Assembly (NCBI GenBank): GCA_026994195.1
Contig: JALWRH010000068.1
Location: 1 to 56,548 of the forward strand
From: Sedimenticola sp.
Lineage (GTDB): Bacteria > Pseudomonadota > Gammaproteobacteria > Chromatiales > Chromatiaceae
DNA: 56,548 bases
Direction: 5' to 3'
Shown: positions 17,408-25,434 of the stretch, in pieces
Position numbering within the stretch: the stretch's first letter is position 1
How the letters are laid out: each line of letters begins with the position of its first letter
Program-made: the position numbers and the translations under genes
Notes under the pieces: generated by a model
Database searches by the model: none
Told to the model about the DNA's origin: nothing
What the model saw: the letters and a program-made list of their open reading frames with translations, nothing else

Positions 17408-18698
17408 CCCACTGCAACCCTTGTGGCTGGCGCTGGGGTTGGCAGCGGTCAATCTTGTGATGTTCTTGCTGCTTACCACAACCCTGCGCCCATGGCTGGA
17501 TAATTTTGTCGCAGACAGCTATGAGGCTGTGCTGGAGGATGCCCGCTCGGCCATGCACCAGTATTTTTCTTCCAGCACCGCAGCGGACTGGGAAAGCATC
17601 TGCAATGCTCTGAACGCCAAACTGGATGCCCGCTGCAGCATCGTGCCTGGTAATTCCCACAACTTCAGCGAAGCGGTTTTGAAGCGCCTGCAGCAACCGG
17701 CGGCCCGGCAGGGCGTGATCGATCCGGTGGAGCACTTCATTTACCATCCTCTGGACAAGGAGCATATCGCCGTTCTTGATCCGCCGCCTTACCCCCGGTG
17801 GCTGGTGATCCTGGGACAGGATCTGCATTGGCTGGTGGCGGTCATGGTCAACATTCTTCTGGTCTATCTGTATCTTTACTACCGCGAAAGGCGCTGGACC
17901 GAGCTGGAGCGGGAGATCATGAAGCTGCCGGGCATGGAAGACCTGGGTGAAGAGGTACAGGATATTTTTGAAAAAGTCCGACGCCTGCAGGGCGTACTGG
18001 CGGATGCTCGGGAAGAGCACGCAAATCTGTTGCTGCTGCAACGGGATCTGCTGCACGGTGTGGCTCACGAATTCCGCAGTCCCATGGCGCGCATTCAGTT
18101 TGCCCTGGAAATGACGGAAGATGCCGATGAAGCCGAACAGGCCGAACTGCGTGCCGGCATTCATCAGGCCCTGAATGACCTGGATAAGCTGGTGCAGGAG
18201 TTGCTTTATTATGCGCGCCTGAAAGACAGCCGCTCAGAGCTGGATGTCGCTCCCCTGAAGTTGGGGGATCTGCTGGATGCCTGTCTGGAGCAGGTGCCCC
18301 CTTTCTATCCGGACGTGCGCTTCCATCTGAGCGATGAGGCCCAGGATGCCCGGATACAGGGGGATGAACGTTTGCTGAAAAGAATGCTGCTCAACCTGCT
18401 AAGGAATGCGGGGCGCTTTGCCCGGTCACGTTGCGAGATCAGTATCCGGCTCGACAATGAAACGGTTGTGATAAGGATAGAGGATGATGGCGTGGGCATT
18501 CCTCCCGGCAAGGTGCAACGGATTTTCGAGCCCTTTACCCGTCTGGATCCCAGCCGTTCCCGAGACTCCGGCGGTTGTGGGCTGGGGCTGGCCATCGTCA
18601 TGTCCATCGTGCGTAAACATGGGTGGTCCATACAGGTGAGGGACAGCCTGCTGGGAGGGGCCTGTTTCGAGGTGGGGATGCCTGTCAGCCGGGACTGA
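17397..18698 (+). CDS. Sensor histidine kinase (RstB-like), start supplied by inserted element
   Basis: A 433-residue kinase: TM1 (about 9-28), periplasmic domain (30-135), TM2 (about 138-160), linker, H-box GVAHEFRSPMARIQF, N-box LLNLLRNAGRFA, G-boxes EDDGVGIPPG and GGCGLGLAIV, with SRSRDSG between. It is the partner of the regulator upstream. Its first usable ATG (17397) and a GGTGA box six bases before it are inside the right end of the inserted element. Without the insertion the frame would probably begin at a TTG overlapping the regulator's last codons. The N-terminal hydrophobic segment is intact, so the protein is probably functional. Confidence 0.85.
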   Translation: MRASPLQPLWLALGLAAVNLVMFLLLTTTLRPWLDNFVADSYEAVLEDARSAMHQYFSSSTAADWESICNALNAKLDARCSIVPGNSHNFSEAVLKRLQQPAARQGVIDPVEHFIYHPLDKEHIAVLDPPPYPRWLVILGQDLHWLVAVMVNILLVYLYLYYRERRWTELEREIMKLPGMEDLGEEVQDIFEKVRRLQGVLADAREEHANLLLLQRDLLHGVAHEFRSPMARIQFALEMTEDADEAEQAELRAGIHQALNDLDKLVQELLYYARLKDSRSELDVAPLKLGDLLDACLEQVPPFYPDVRFHLSDEAQDARIQGDERLLKRMLLNLLRNAGRFARSRCEISIRLDNETVVIRIEDDGVGIPPGKVQRIFEPFTRLDPSRSRDSGGCGLGLAIVMSIVRKHGWSIQVRDSLLGGACFEVGMPVSRD

Positions 18699-18710
18699 AC
18701 AGTGTGTTTC

Positions 18711-19757
18711 CTACTCCAGCTCTACAGAATAGAAGTCCTTGACGCCGATAATGACTTCTCCGGCGCTGCCCCGGGCTGCCGACACCACCACCTGGTAGGC
18801 GCCTGGGGAAAAAACGGATACCACAGCGGGATCAGCCTCTTGATCCTGCTGCAGCGGGTCACTGCTGGCAACGAGTTCCCCGTTGGCATCATAGACCTGC
18901 AGGGCCGGAGGCAGACGGGGTGTCGCCAGGCGCGAAGTATTGAGCCGGGAGGCCAGGGCATAGATCATCAGTTCCGTATCCGGGTTCTGCACCACGAAGC
19001 CCACGCTGGCCTGGTAGTTGAGTTCCGCGGTGTTCGATATGTAGGCCCTTGCGGCAAGATTGATTTCATCGCCCAGGGAATCGCCGGGAGAAACCCGCCC
19101 GGCCGTGGTTTCTGATTGCAGCAGGTTGTCGAAGTGCTCGTCTTCTCCGGAAAACAGCGAACCCGAGGCAGGCGACAGGCCGCGGTTGGTGACGGTTTCT
19201 CCCCTGCCATTGCTGACCAGCAGGCTGGTGTCCATGAACGTAGCCGGTTCCCGGGGCGTGTGGCGGGCACTGGGCAGGAACCCCGTGGACCCGGGCAAAG
19301 CGGCTGTCTGAAGCGCTCCTGGTGCTTCAGGCCGGGGATCCGGGGTGGATATGTTTCCGGATGTGGCGGCCCCAGTGGTCTGGTGCTGTGTTGCTGCAAC
19401 CGCGGCCATTTGCCTGAACGAAGGAGTAATGGTTGGCGTGGGCTCGGATAGCGGGTTGAGGGCCGTCTGGGGGACGGGCGCAATCACTGGCGCCGAATTC
19501 TTCTGACCGGAAAGCAGGATATCTTTCGCGCCTGAACTCTTGATGGTGGCTGTGGATGGTCCCTCCCCCTGTGTGTTTTCCTCAGTAGAGGGGGCAAATA
19601 ACCGGGCCGGCGCCTCGACCATATAGTGGCTCCAGTGCGCCAGATTCTGGGTGATGGCTACCCGGTGGGCATCTGAACCCAGGTAAAAGAGCAGATACCC
19701 TGACGAGCTGGCCATGGCAAGCAGTGCCAGATGCAGTTTGATGCCCCGTAGCGACAT
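18711..19757 (-). CDS. Membrane-anchored periplasmic protein of unknown function
   Basis: A 348-residue protein with an N-terminal TM anchor (about 7-27), a long low-complexity Pro/Thr/Ser/Ala-rich stalk (about 50-200) and a C-terminal beta-rich domain (about 235-348) containing AELNYQASVGFVVQNPDTELMIYALA, LQVYDANGELVASSD and SPGAYQVVVSAARGSAGEVIIGV. The last part resembles a pre-peptidase C-terminal-like beta-sandwich, a domain also found on the protease at 15134-16312. No enzymatic motif was recognised. It is convergent with the kinase gene (12 bp between stops). It may be a surface or wall-associated structural protein. Confidence 0.65.
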   Translation of the reverse strand: MSLRGIKLHLALLAMASSSGYLLFYLGSDAHRVAITQNLAHWSHYMVEAPARLFAPSTEENTQGEGPSTATIKSSGAKDILLSGQKNSAPVIAPVPQTALNPLSEPTPTITPSFRQMAAVAATQHQTTGAATSGNISTPDPRPEAPGALQTAALPGSTGFLPSARHTPREPATFMDTSLLVSNGRGETVTNRGLSPASGSLFSGEDEHFDNLLQSETTAGRVSPGDSLGDEINLAARAYISNTAELNYQASVGFVVQNPDTELMIYALASRLNTSRLATPRLPPALQVYDANGELVASSDPLQQDQEADPAVVSVFSPGAYQVVVSAARGSAGEVIIGVKDFYSVELE

Positions 19758-19861
19758 TTGGCTAACCGACCCCCCGGTTCAGTAGATTGGTCCGTTTACA
19801 GGTGTATTTGTAGCACAGTTTCCCGAATATTGTCAGCCTTGGATTCTTCCCCGGCAAGCAG

Positions 19862-19891
19862 GAAAAAACAAAGGCTCCCGAAGGAGCCTTT
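19862..19891 (-). terminator. Rho-independent terminator of the qmo-hdr operon
   Basis: A stem AAAGGCTCC / GGAGCCTTT with loop CGAA lies 23 bp after the hdrB stop. Read on the minus strand it is followed by a T-rich tract (the complement of GGAAAAAACA). Confidence 0.85.
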
Positions 19892-19913
19892 GTGACAGAC
19901 TAGCTGGGCAGGT

Positions 19914-20813
19914 TTACTTCCCGGCGATGTCTTCCAGCTTCTTGGCCTTGATGAGCTGTCCGTCCAGCGCTGCATCAGAGGCAGAACGGCCATAGGCCAC
20001 AGAGATCAACTGGCTGTAGTACACCACGGGAATGTTGAACTTGGTGTTGTACTTCTCGTTGATCTGGTCCTGGTAGATCTCCACGTTGGCCTGGCACAGG
20101 GGACAGGGAGTGGCGATCATGTCGGCTTCGTTGTCATAGGCCGCTTCGATGATGCCCTTGATCATCTCCTGAGACTTTTCCGGTTCGGAGAAAGCCAGGG
20201 CGCCGCCGCAGCACTGCACCTTTTTCTCGTAGGTGGGAATGGAATCCGCCCCCAGAGAATCGACCAGGTGGTCCAGGTACATGGGGTTTTCGAAGGACTC
20301 GCCAGCAATGCCGAAGGGCCGGTTGGTCTGGCAGCCCACATAACCGGCGATCTTGATGCCTTCCAGGGGCTTTTTCACGCCTGCTTTGATCTCGTCCAGG
20401 CCAATGTCCTCGATAATGACTTCAGCCATGTGCTTGATGGGCGTGGTGTTCTGCAGCTTCAGGCCCGCTTCCGCCAGGGCGGTGTTGGCCTCGGCAAACA
20501 TGGACTCGTCTTCCTTCAGACGCTCGGCGGCTTCCTTGGTGGCCAGCCAGCAGGCGGCGCAGGTGGCGACGATCTCCTGGTTCTTGTTGTGCTCTTCAGA
20601 AAGGGCGATGTTGCGCGCCGACAGGGTCAGGCGCGGCAGCTCGGAGCCGCTGGCGTAGCCAATGGATGCCGAGCAGCAGTTCCAGTCCGGGATCTCGTTG
20701 AGCTGGATGTCCAGCTCCTGACACATGGTGTCCACGGACTTCATCAGGTTGGATGAGGATGCGCCTTTCTGGGAGGAGCATCCCGGGTAGTAGGAATATT
20801 CTCTTTTAGCCAT
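19914..20813 (-). CDS. hdrB: Heterodisulfide reductase-like subunit B (CCG domains)
   Basis: A 299-residue protein with two CCG domains, each with Cys, CC(G/S) and CxxC. The first is YYPGC, NCCSASIGYASG and CAACW; the second is YVGCQ, QCCGGALAF and CPLCQ. Such domains bind unusual 4Fe-4S clusters (in HdrB, non-cubane clusters) and act in disulfide or quinone-linked electron transfer. It is the last gene of a four-gene operon with hdrC, qmoB and qmoA. In sulfur oxidizers this set replaces the membrane subunit QmoC and is thought to receive electrons from APS reductase. Catalysis on a real heterodisulfide is not implied. Confidence 0.9.
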   Translation of the reverse strand: MAKREYSYYPGCSSQKGASSSNLMKSVDTMCQELDIQLNEIPDWNCCSASIGYASGSELPRLTLSARNIALSEEHNKNQEIVATCAACWLATKEAAERLKEDESMFAEANTALAEAGLKLQNTTPIKHMAEVIIEDIGLDEIKAGVKKPLEGIKIAGYVGCQTNRPFGIAGESFENPMYLDHLVDSLGADSIPTYEKKVQCCGGALAFSEPEKSQEMIKGIIEAAYDNEADMIATPCPLCQANVEIYQDQINEKYNTKFNIPVVYYSQLISVAYGRSASDAALDGQLIKAKKLEDIAGK

Positions 20814-20829
20814 CTTGGGATGCCTCCGG

Positions 20830-21453
20830 TTAGTCGAACTTCTTCATGCGCGCATCTTCGAGTTCCTGCGCCTTCTTGATCATCTTCTGCAATCCGCTGA
20901 CGTCCTTCACGCCATGCCCGCCAAAGAATTCGCTGGCGGCCATACGCTTGGCTTTCATCATCTTCATGCCCAGATCCTTGTTGCGCAGGGCCTCCTTGAT
21001 GCCCGGGCCGAAGCCGTCCTTGAAGTACAGGGACAGGCCCAGCTTGAGCTCGTTGACGCGGCCCTTCTTCATCATGTTGTTCCAGAAGATCTCCGCGAAC
21101 TTGGCCGTGGGCTGGTTCTTGGGGGTCAGCCCCAGCTTCTTGGCGTAGGTCGCCAGGCCATGCATGATGTGGGTGATGGGCAGCTGCCGCGGACAGCGCA
21201 CGATGCAGTTGTAGCAGGAGGTGCACATCCACATGGAGTCAGAGGTCAGCACCTCGTCGCGCTTGCCCGCACGGATCATCATGAAGATTTCCTGCGGGGG
21301 GTGCGCCCAGTGCTTGCCCAGGGGGCAGGAACCGGAGCACACGCCGCACTGCATGCACATCTTCACCCATTCGCCTTCTTCGACGTTGGCTTCAACTTCG
21401 CTCAGGAAGCTGTTGCGATATTGCTCGATCATTGCTTTGTTCATTTCACTCAT
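20830..21453 (-). CDS. hdrC: Heterodisulfide reductase-like subunit C (ferredoxin-type)
   Basis: A 207-residue iron-sulfur protein with two 4Fe-4S motifs, CMQCGVCSGSCPLGKHW and CTSCYNCIVRCPRQLP, in the HdrC arrangement. It has no haem-binding membrane domain, unlike QmoC of sulfate reducers, which fuses this module to a cytochrome b part. It probably passes electrons between the QmoAB flavoproteins and HdrB. A strong AAGGAG ribosome-binding site precedes the ATG. It lies 11 bp from qmoB and 16 bp from hdrB, so co-translation in one operon is clear. Confidence 0.9.
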   Translation of the reverse strand: MSEMNKAMIEQYRNSFLSEVEANVEEGEWVKMCMQCGVCSGSCPLGKHWAHPPQEIFMMIRAGKRDEVLTSDSMWMCTSCYNCIVRCPRQLPITHIMHGLATYAKKLGLTPKNQPTAKFAEIFWNNMMKKGRVNELKLGLSLYFKDGFGPGIKEALRNKDLGMKMMKAKRMAASEFFGGHGVKDVSGLQKMIKKAQELEDARMKKFD

Positions 21454-21464
21454 CGCCAGTCTCC

Positions 21465-23780
21465 TTAGAACTTGAATGGGCTCAGGCCGATCTTTTCAAT
21501 GGTGTCCGCCATATCCTGGATCAGCTGGGGAGCTCGGTCGATATCGGTGATGGCGACCTCTTCCACTACAACCCGCTCGGGTTCGAGGTTGAGGGACTCC
21601 AGGGTATCGCCGACCTTGGCCATGCGCTCATTGGCCATGGCGGAACCGCGTACGAAATGACACTGGTAATCGTCACCGCGCTTGCAACCCATCATGATGA
21701 TGCCGTCATAGCCGTTGTTCAGGGCGTCGGTCACCCAGGACAGGCTGGTGGAGCCCAGGCAACGCACGGGTACCACCCGCGCCCAGGGACTGATTTCCAC
21801 GCCGCTGATGGCGGCCTGGTCCAGGGCGGGATAGGCGTCGTTTTCACAGGCCAGTACCAGAATGCGGGGTTTCTCATCCCATTCCTCGGGAATATCGCAT
21901 TCTTTGATCTGGGCGCCCACGGTATTCACTGAGTAGTTCTCGAAGGAGATGACCCGCACCGGGCAGGCGCCCATGCAGGTGCCGCAACGGCGACAGCGGG
22001 ATTCGTTGTACTGCGGGTAACGCTCCTCGTCCTCGTCGATGGCGCCGAAGGGGCATTCCACGGTGCAGCGCTTGCACTGGGTGCAGCCTTCCTTGCGGAA
22101 GCTCGGGTAGGACAGGTCGCCAACGCGGGGGTGCGCGGCGCGGCCCTGGGCGGCGTTCTCGATTTCCTGGATGGCCTTCATGGCGGCGCCGGTGGCGTCG
22201 TCCATAGCCTGACGGATATCCATGGGACGGCGCACGGGACCAGCGGCATAGATGCCAGTACGGCGCGTCTCATAGGGGAAGCAGATGAAGTGGGAATCGG
22301 TAAACCCGTGCTTCAGATGCGGCAGGTCGGTGCCCTGGCGGTAGTCCAGGTTGAGGATGGATTCGACCTTGATGGAGTTTTCGTCCGCCGCGTGAGCCTC
22401 CTGGGCTTCCAGTTCTTCAGCGCGCTCTTCATCACTCATGCCTTCCAGCGCTTCGTTGGCGGCATAGGGGTCGGGGCCGGAGTTGGGCACCATGCCCAGA
22501 TCCAGAACCACCAGGTCCACTTTCACCTCGGCGTCTTCGTCGAGGATCTTGTCGTGCATCTTGACCGTGAGGCTGTCACCGGGAGTGACTTCCTTGACAT
22601 CACTCTTGGTGAAGATCACGCCATTCTTCTGACCGCTGCGGTAGAAGTCCTCGCCGGGCGCGCCGGGGGTACGCAGGTTGTTGTAGCAGATGGTGGTGTC
22701 GCAGCCATCGCCATTGTGGTGCTTGAAGTACAGGGCCTGCTTGATGGACACCAGATCGCCGATGCCGGAATCATAGGGCAGGCGGTCTTCATCGCTGGAG
22801 TTCTGGCCGGCATCCTGCACGAACAGCACGGAAGTGACTTCCTTGCCATCGGAAGGCCGCTTGATGGGGCCGTCGCCGGCGGCGTTGGCCAGGGCTTCCA
22901 TCTCCAGGTTGGTGATGATGTCCGGGGAGCCTGCGTAGTTGAACTCCGGCAGGTTCTCGGGATCGTACAGTTTGAAACCCGTGGCCTGGACGATGGAGCC
23001 GATGTTCTCGGTGGTGGTGTCACCGGACTCGGTGCTGATGTCCACGCTGAAACGACCCGGCGCACCGGAGGTTTTGGTGATGGTGCTGTTCAGGTACACC
23101 TTGATGTTGTCATTGCCTTCCACGGCGCTGATCATGTCAGCGATGCCGGTGTCTTCGGGCATGGGCAGGTTGGCGTCGGGGGAGTTGGGCGTGCCCACGG
23201 GCGCGGCCTTGAAGGGCACGCGCTTGTGCAGCTGGGCCACATGGCCGCCCAGGGCGCCGGTCTTCTCCACCAGATGAACCGTGTAGCCGGCTTCCGCGGC
23301 TTCCAGGGCGGCGGTCATGCCGGTCACGCCGCCACCGACCACCAGCACGTTGGGGTTGCGCCCCTGCTGGCCGGAAGGAGACGGCTTGTTCATCTGCTTG
23401 ATCTCGCCGCAGGACATGCGAATGTAGTCGTTCGCCATTTCCTGGGTGGTTTTCTTGTTCTCGTCCGTATCAGGACGTGCCCAGATGACAGCCTCACGGA
23501 TGTTGCAGCGGGTCATGGCGATATCGGTGATGTCGAAGGCTTCCACCTTGGCCCGGCGGGAGCAGCCGACGATAACCGCGTGGGTGACGCCATCGTTGGC
23601 GATATCGTCACGGATCATCTGCACGCCTTCCTTGTTGCACAGCATTTCGTGCATCTTGACCACGTTCATGCGGCCATCACGGGAGGCGGTTTGTTCCAGT
23701 TCACCGGTGTCCAGACGGTCGCCGATGCCGCAGCCGGTGCATATATAGGCTGCAAATTTCTTTTCTGCTACTTCAGACAT
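21465..23780 (-). CDS. qmoB: Quinone-interacting membrane-bound oxidoreductase flavoprotein subunit B
   Basis: A 771-residue HdrA/MvhD-like protein. In order it has an N-terminal Cys segment ICTGCGIGD, an FAD-binding domain (VVGGGVTGMTAALEAAEAGYTVHLVEK), two 4Fe-4S motifs (CTQCKRCTVECPFGA and CRRCGTCMGACPVRV, about residues 590-635), and a C-terminal MvhD-type domain with CENDAYP, VRCLGS and GCKRGDDYQC. This is the QmoB architecture. It works with QmoA in electron transfer to or from APS reductase. The start is MSEVAEKK (23780) with GGAGG upstream; an upstream ATG at 23798 overlaps qmoA and is less likely. It lies four bases from qmoA. Confidence 0.92.
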   Translation of the reverse strand: MSEVAEKKFAAYICTGCGIGDRLDTGELEQTASRDGRMNVVKMHEMLCNKEGVQMIRDDIANDGVTHAVIVGCSRRAKVEAFDITDIAMTRCNIREAVIWARPDTDENKKTTQEMANDYIRMSCGEIKQMNKPSPSGQQGRNPNVLVVGGGVTGMTAALEAAEAGYTVHLVEKTGALGGHVAQLHKRVPFKAAPVGTPNSPDANLPMPEDTGIADMISAVEGNDNIKVYLNSTITKTSGAPGRFSVDISTESGDTTTENIGSIVQATGFKLYDPENLPEFNYAGSPDIITNLEMEALANAAGDGPIKRPSDGKEVTSVLFVQDAGQNSSDEDRLPYDSGIGDLVSIKQALYFKHHNGDGCDTTICYNNLRTPGAPGEDFYRSGQKNGVIFTKSDVKEVTPGDSLTVKMHDKILDEDAEVKVDLVVLDLGMVPNSGPDPYAANEALEGMSDEERAEELEAQEAHAADENSIKVESILNLDYRQGTDLPHLKHGFTDSHFICFPYETRRTGIYAAGPVRRPMDIRQAMDDATGAAMKAIQEIENAAQGRAAHPRVGDLSYPSFRKEGCTQCKRCTVECPFGAIDEDEERYPQYNESRCRRCGTCMGACPVRVISFENYSVNTVGAQIKECDIPEEWDEKPRILVLACENDAYPALDQAAISGVEISPWARVVPVRCLGSTSLSWVTDALNNGYDGIIMMGCKRGDDYQCHFVRGSAMANERMAKVGDTLESLNLEPERVVVEEVAITDIDRAPQLIQDMADTIEKIGLSPFKF

Positions 23781-23784
23781 TTTT

Positions 23785-25068
23785 TCAGCCCTCCGCACGT
23801 GCTACACGATTGACAACCTGAATGGCTTTCAGGGCCGCACCGGTGGCGCTTTGCACCGCCCGGTTAACGTCCAGGGCGTCGCTGGCGCAACCCGCCGCGA
23901 ACACGCCGCCATTCTTCTCAGCAGGCTCGATGAAGCCCTCCCGGTTGATTTCCACATCGACGGGGAAACTGTCGATGGACACGGAAGGTTCCATGCCGGT
24001 GGCCAGTACCACCAGGTCATGCTCATTAGCATAGCGGTGGTAACCTTCGGTATCCACCCCGTTGAGGCAAGGGTTGTCGTCTTCGCCCCTGGTGATGGAA
24101 GCCACCTTGGACTTGATGAATTTCACGTTATCCATGTCCTTGACCGTCTGGTAAAAATCTTCGAAACGGTCGATAGCACGGATATCGATGTAGTAGATAC
24201 TCACCTGGGCGTCGTCGCCGTAGGCGTCCACGACATAGTGGGTCTGCTTCAGGGAAGCCATGCAGCAGATACGCGAGCAGTGGTAGAGGTGATTGCGGTC
24301 CCGGGAACCGGCGCACTGGATGAAGGCCACGTTTTTGGCCTCCTTGCCATCGGAAGGACGTACGATCTTGCCGCCGGTGGGTCCTTTGGGATCCGCCATG
24401 CGCTCGAATTCCACGTTGGTGATGACGTTTTCGAAGCGGTCATAGCCATAAGGCTGTATCTTGGCCGCGTCATAGGGTTTCCAGCCTGTGGCCCAGACGA
24501 TGGCGCCGGCAGGGAACTGGATTTCCTTCTCGGTGTCGTCCAGGTCGATGGCGTCGTACTTGCAGGCATCTTTCGCTTTCTGGGCGTCATCAGTGCCGAT
24601 AATGCTTGGATCCAGCACGTACTTCATGGGGTGGGCCATGACGTGGGGTAGATAGGCGCCTTTGCGCTTGCTCAGGCCATAGTTGTATTCGTCGTCGAAC
24701 TCCGCCTCTACGGCCTTGGCGCATTCACCGCAGGCCGTGCAGTTGTCATTGACATAGGTGGGCGTGAGCTTGACGGTTGCCGTGTAATTACCGGCTTCGC
24801 CCTCCACCTTGCTGACTTCTGCACCGGTGATGATGGTGAGATTGGGGTTCATCTTGGCGCGGCGCTGGTTGATCTCCAGGCCACAGGTCGGGTGGCACAG
24901 CTTGGGGAAATACTTGTAGAGCTGGCTCACGCGACCGCCCAGATAGGGACGTTTCTCGACCAGGACGACCTGGGCGCCGGTTTCTGCAGCTTCCAGCGCG
25001 GCTGTCATGCCGCTGATGCCGCCACCGACAACCAGAATGGTCTGGTTTGTGGCTACTACCTCCGTCAT
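23785..25068 (-). CDS. qmoA: Quinone-interacting membrane-bound oxidoreductase flavoprotein subunit A
   Basis: A 427-residue HdrA-like flavoprotein, first gene of the operon. The FAD-binding glycines are at residues 15-20 (GGGISG), followed by VEKRPYLGGRVSQLYKYFPKLCHPTCG, the Cys motif NCTACGECAKA, and the HdrA-family CSRICCMASLKQTHY. The SD is strong (GGAGGTAA). QmoA pairs with QmoB. In sulfate reducers and sulfur oxidizers the complex exchanges electrons with APS reductase. Genes for APS reductase (aprBA) are not in this window; the upstream neighbour is unrelated and divergent. The identification rests on motifs plus the qmoAB-hdrCB order. Confidence 0.92.
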   Translation of the reverse strand: MTEVVATNQTILVVGGGISGMTAALEAAETGAQVVLVEKRPYLGGRVSQLYKYFPKLCHPTCGLEINQRRAKMNPNLTIITGAEVSKVEGEAGNYTATVKLTPTYVNDNCTACGECAKAVEAEFDDEYNYGLSKRKGAYLPHVMAHPMKYVLDPSIIGTDDAQKAKDACKYDAIDLDDTEKEIQFPAGAIVWATGWKPYDAAKIQPYGYDRFENVITNVEFERMADPKGPTGGKIVRPSDGKEAKNVAFIQCAGSRDRNHLYHCSRICCMASLKQTHYVVDAYGDDAQVSIYYIDIRAIDRFEDFYQTVKDMDNVKFIKSKVASITRGEDDNPCLNGVDTEGYHRYANEHDLVVLATGMEPSVSIDSFPVDVEINREGFIEPAEKNGGVFAAGCASDALDVNRAVQSATGAALKAIQVVNRVARAEG

Positions 25069-25434
25069 GGAATTACCTCCGTTGCGGATTACATTTCAAG
25101 GATGGCTGGCTCTGCGACCGGAGTCGAAAAGCCGGGAATCTGTTTGCCGGGACAGGCCTGCTCCGATAGCTAAGCCCACCCTTGCAGGCGCAAGCCCGCA
25201 TTCAAGCTCGTTACGATACTCCCGTTCGCGCCGAATCGCCATGCTTCTACAATCGAATTTTCCAATATGCTAATAGATGTGCCTTGTGTACCCCCTCATG
25301 TGTCTGGACAGCCATGTTGGCTGCCTGCTGATTCACTTGTTACCGTATTCCCTGTATGATGAACGGCTTGCGAAGATTCTGAGGTGGTATCTTCGTGCGT
25401 TCCATTCCTACAATTGTTGGCGGTGGTAACCCAA
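25069..25434. other. Divergent intergenic region upstream of qmoA and the GGDEF gene
   Basis: 366 bp without a convincing gene. It must hold the qmoA promoter (minus strand) and that of the GGDEF protein (plus strand). The only structures I see are a short hairpin (CAGCC-ATGTT-GGCTG, about 25309-25323) and a mixed tract at 25170-25200. I could not place a -35/-10 pair with confidence. Confidence 0.5.

Noticed and set aside
22131-23813. A 560-codon frame on the plus strand opposite qmoB
   Set aside because: Composition is a Gly/Val/His-rich shadow; the minus-strand qmoB has complete cluster and FAD motifs and a ribosome-binding site.
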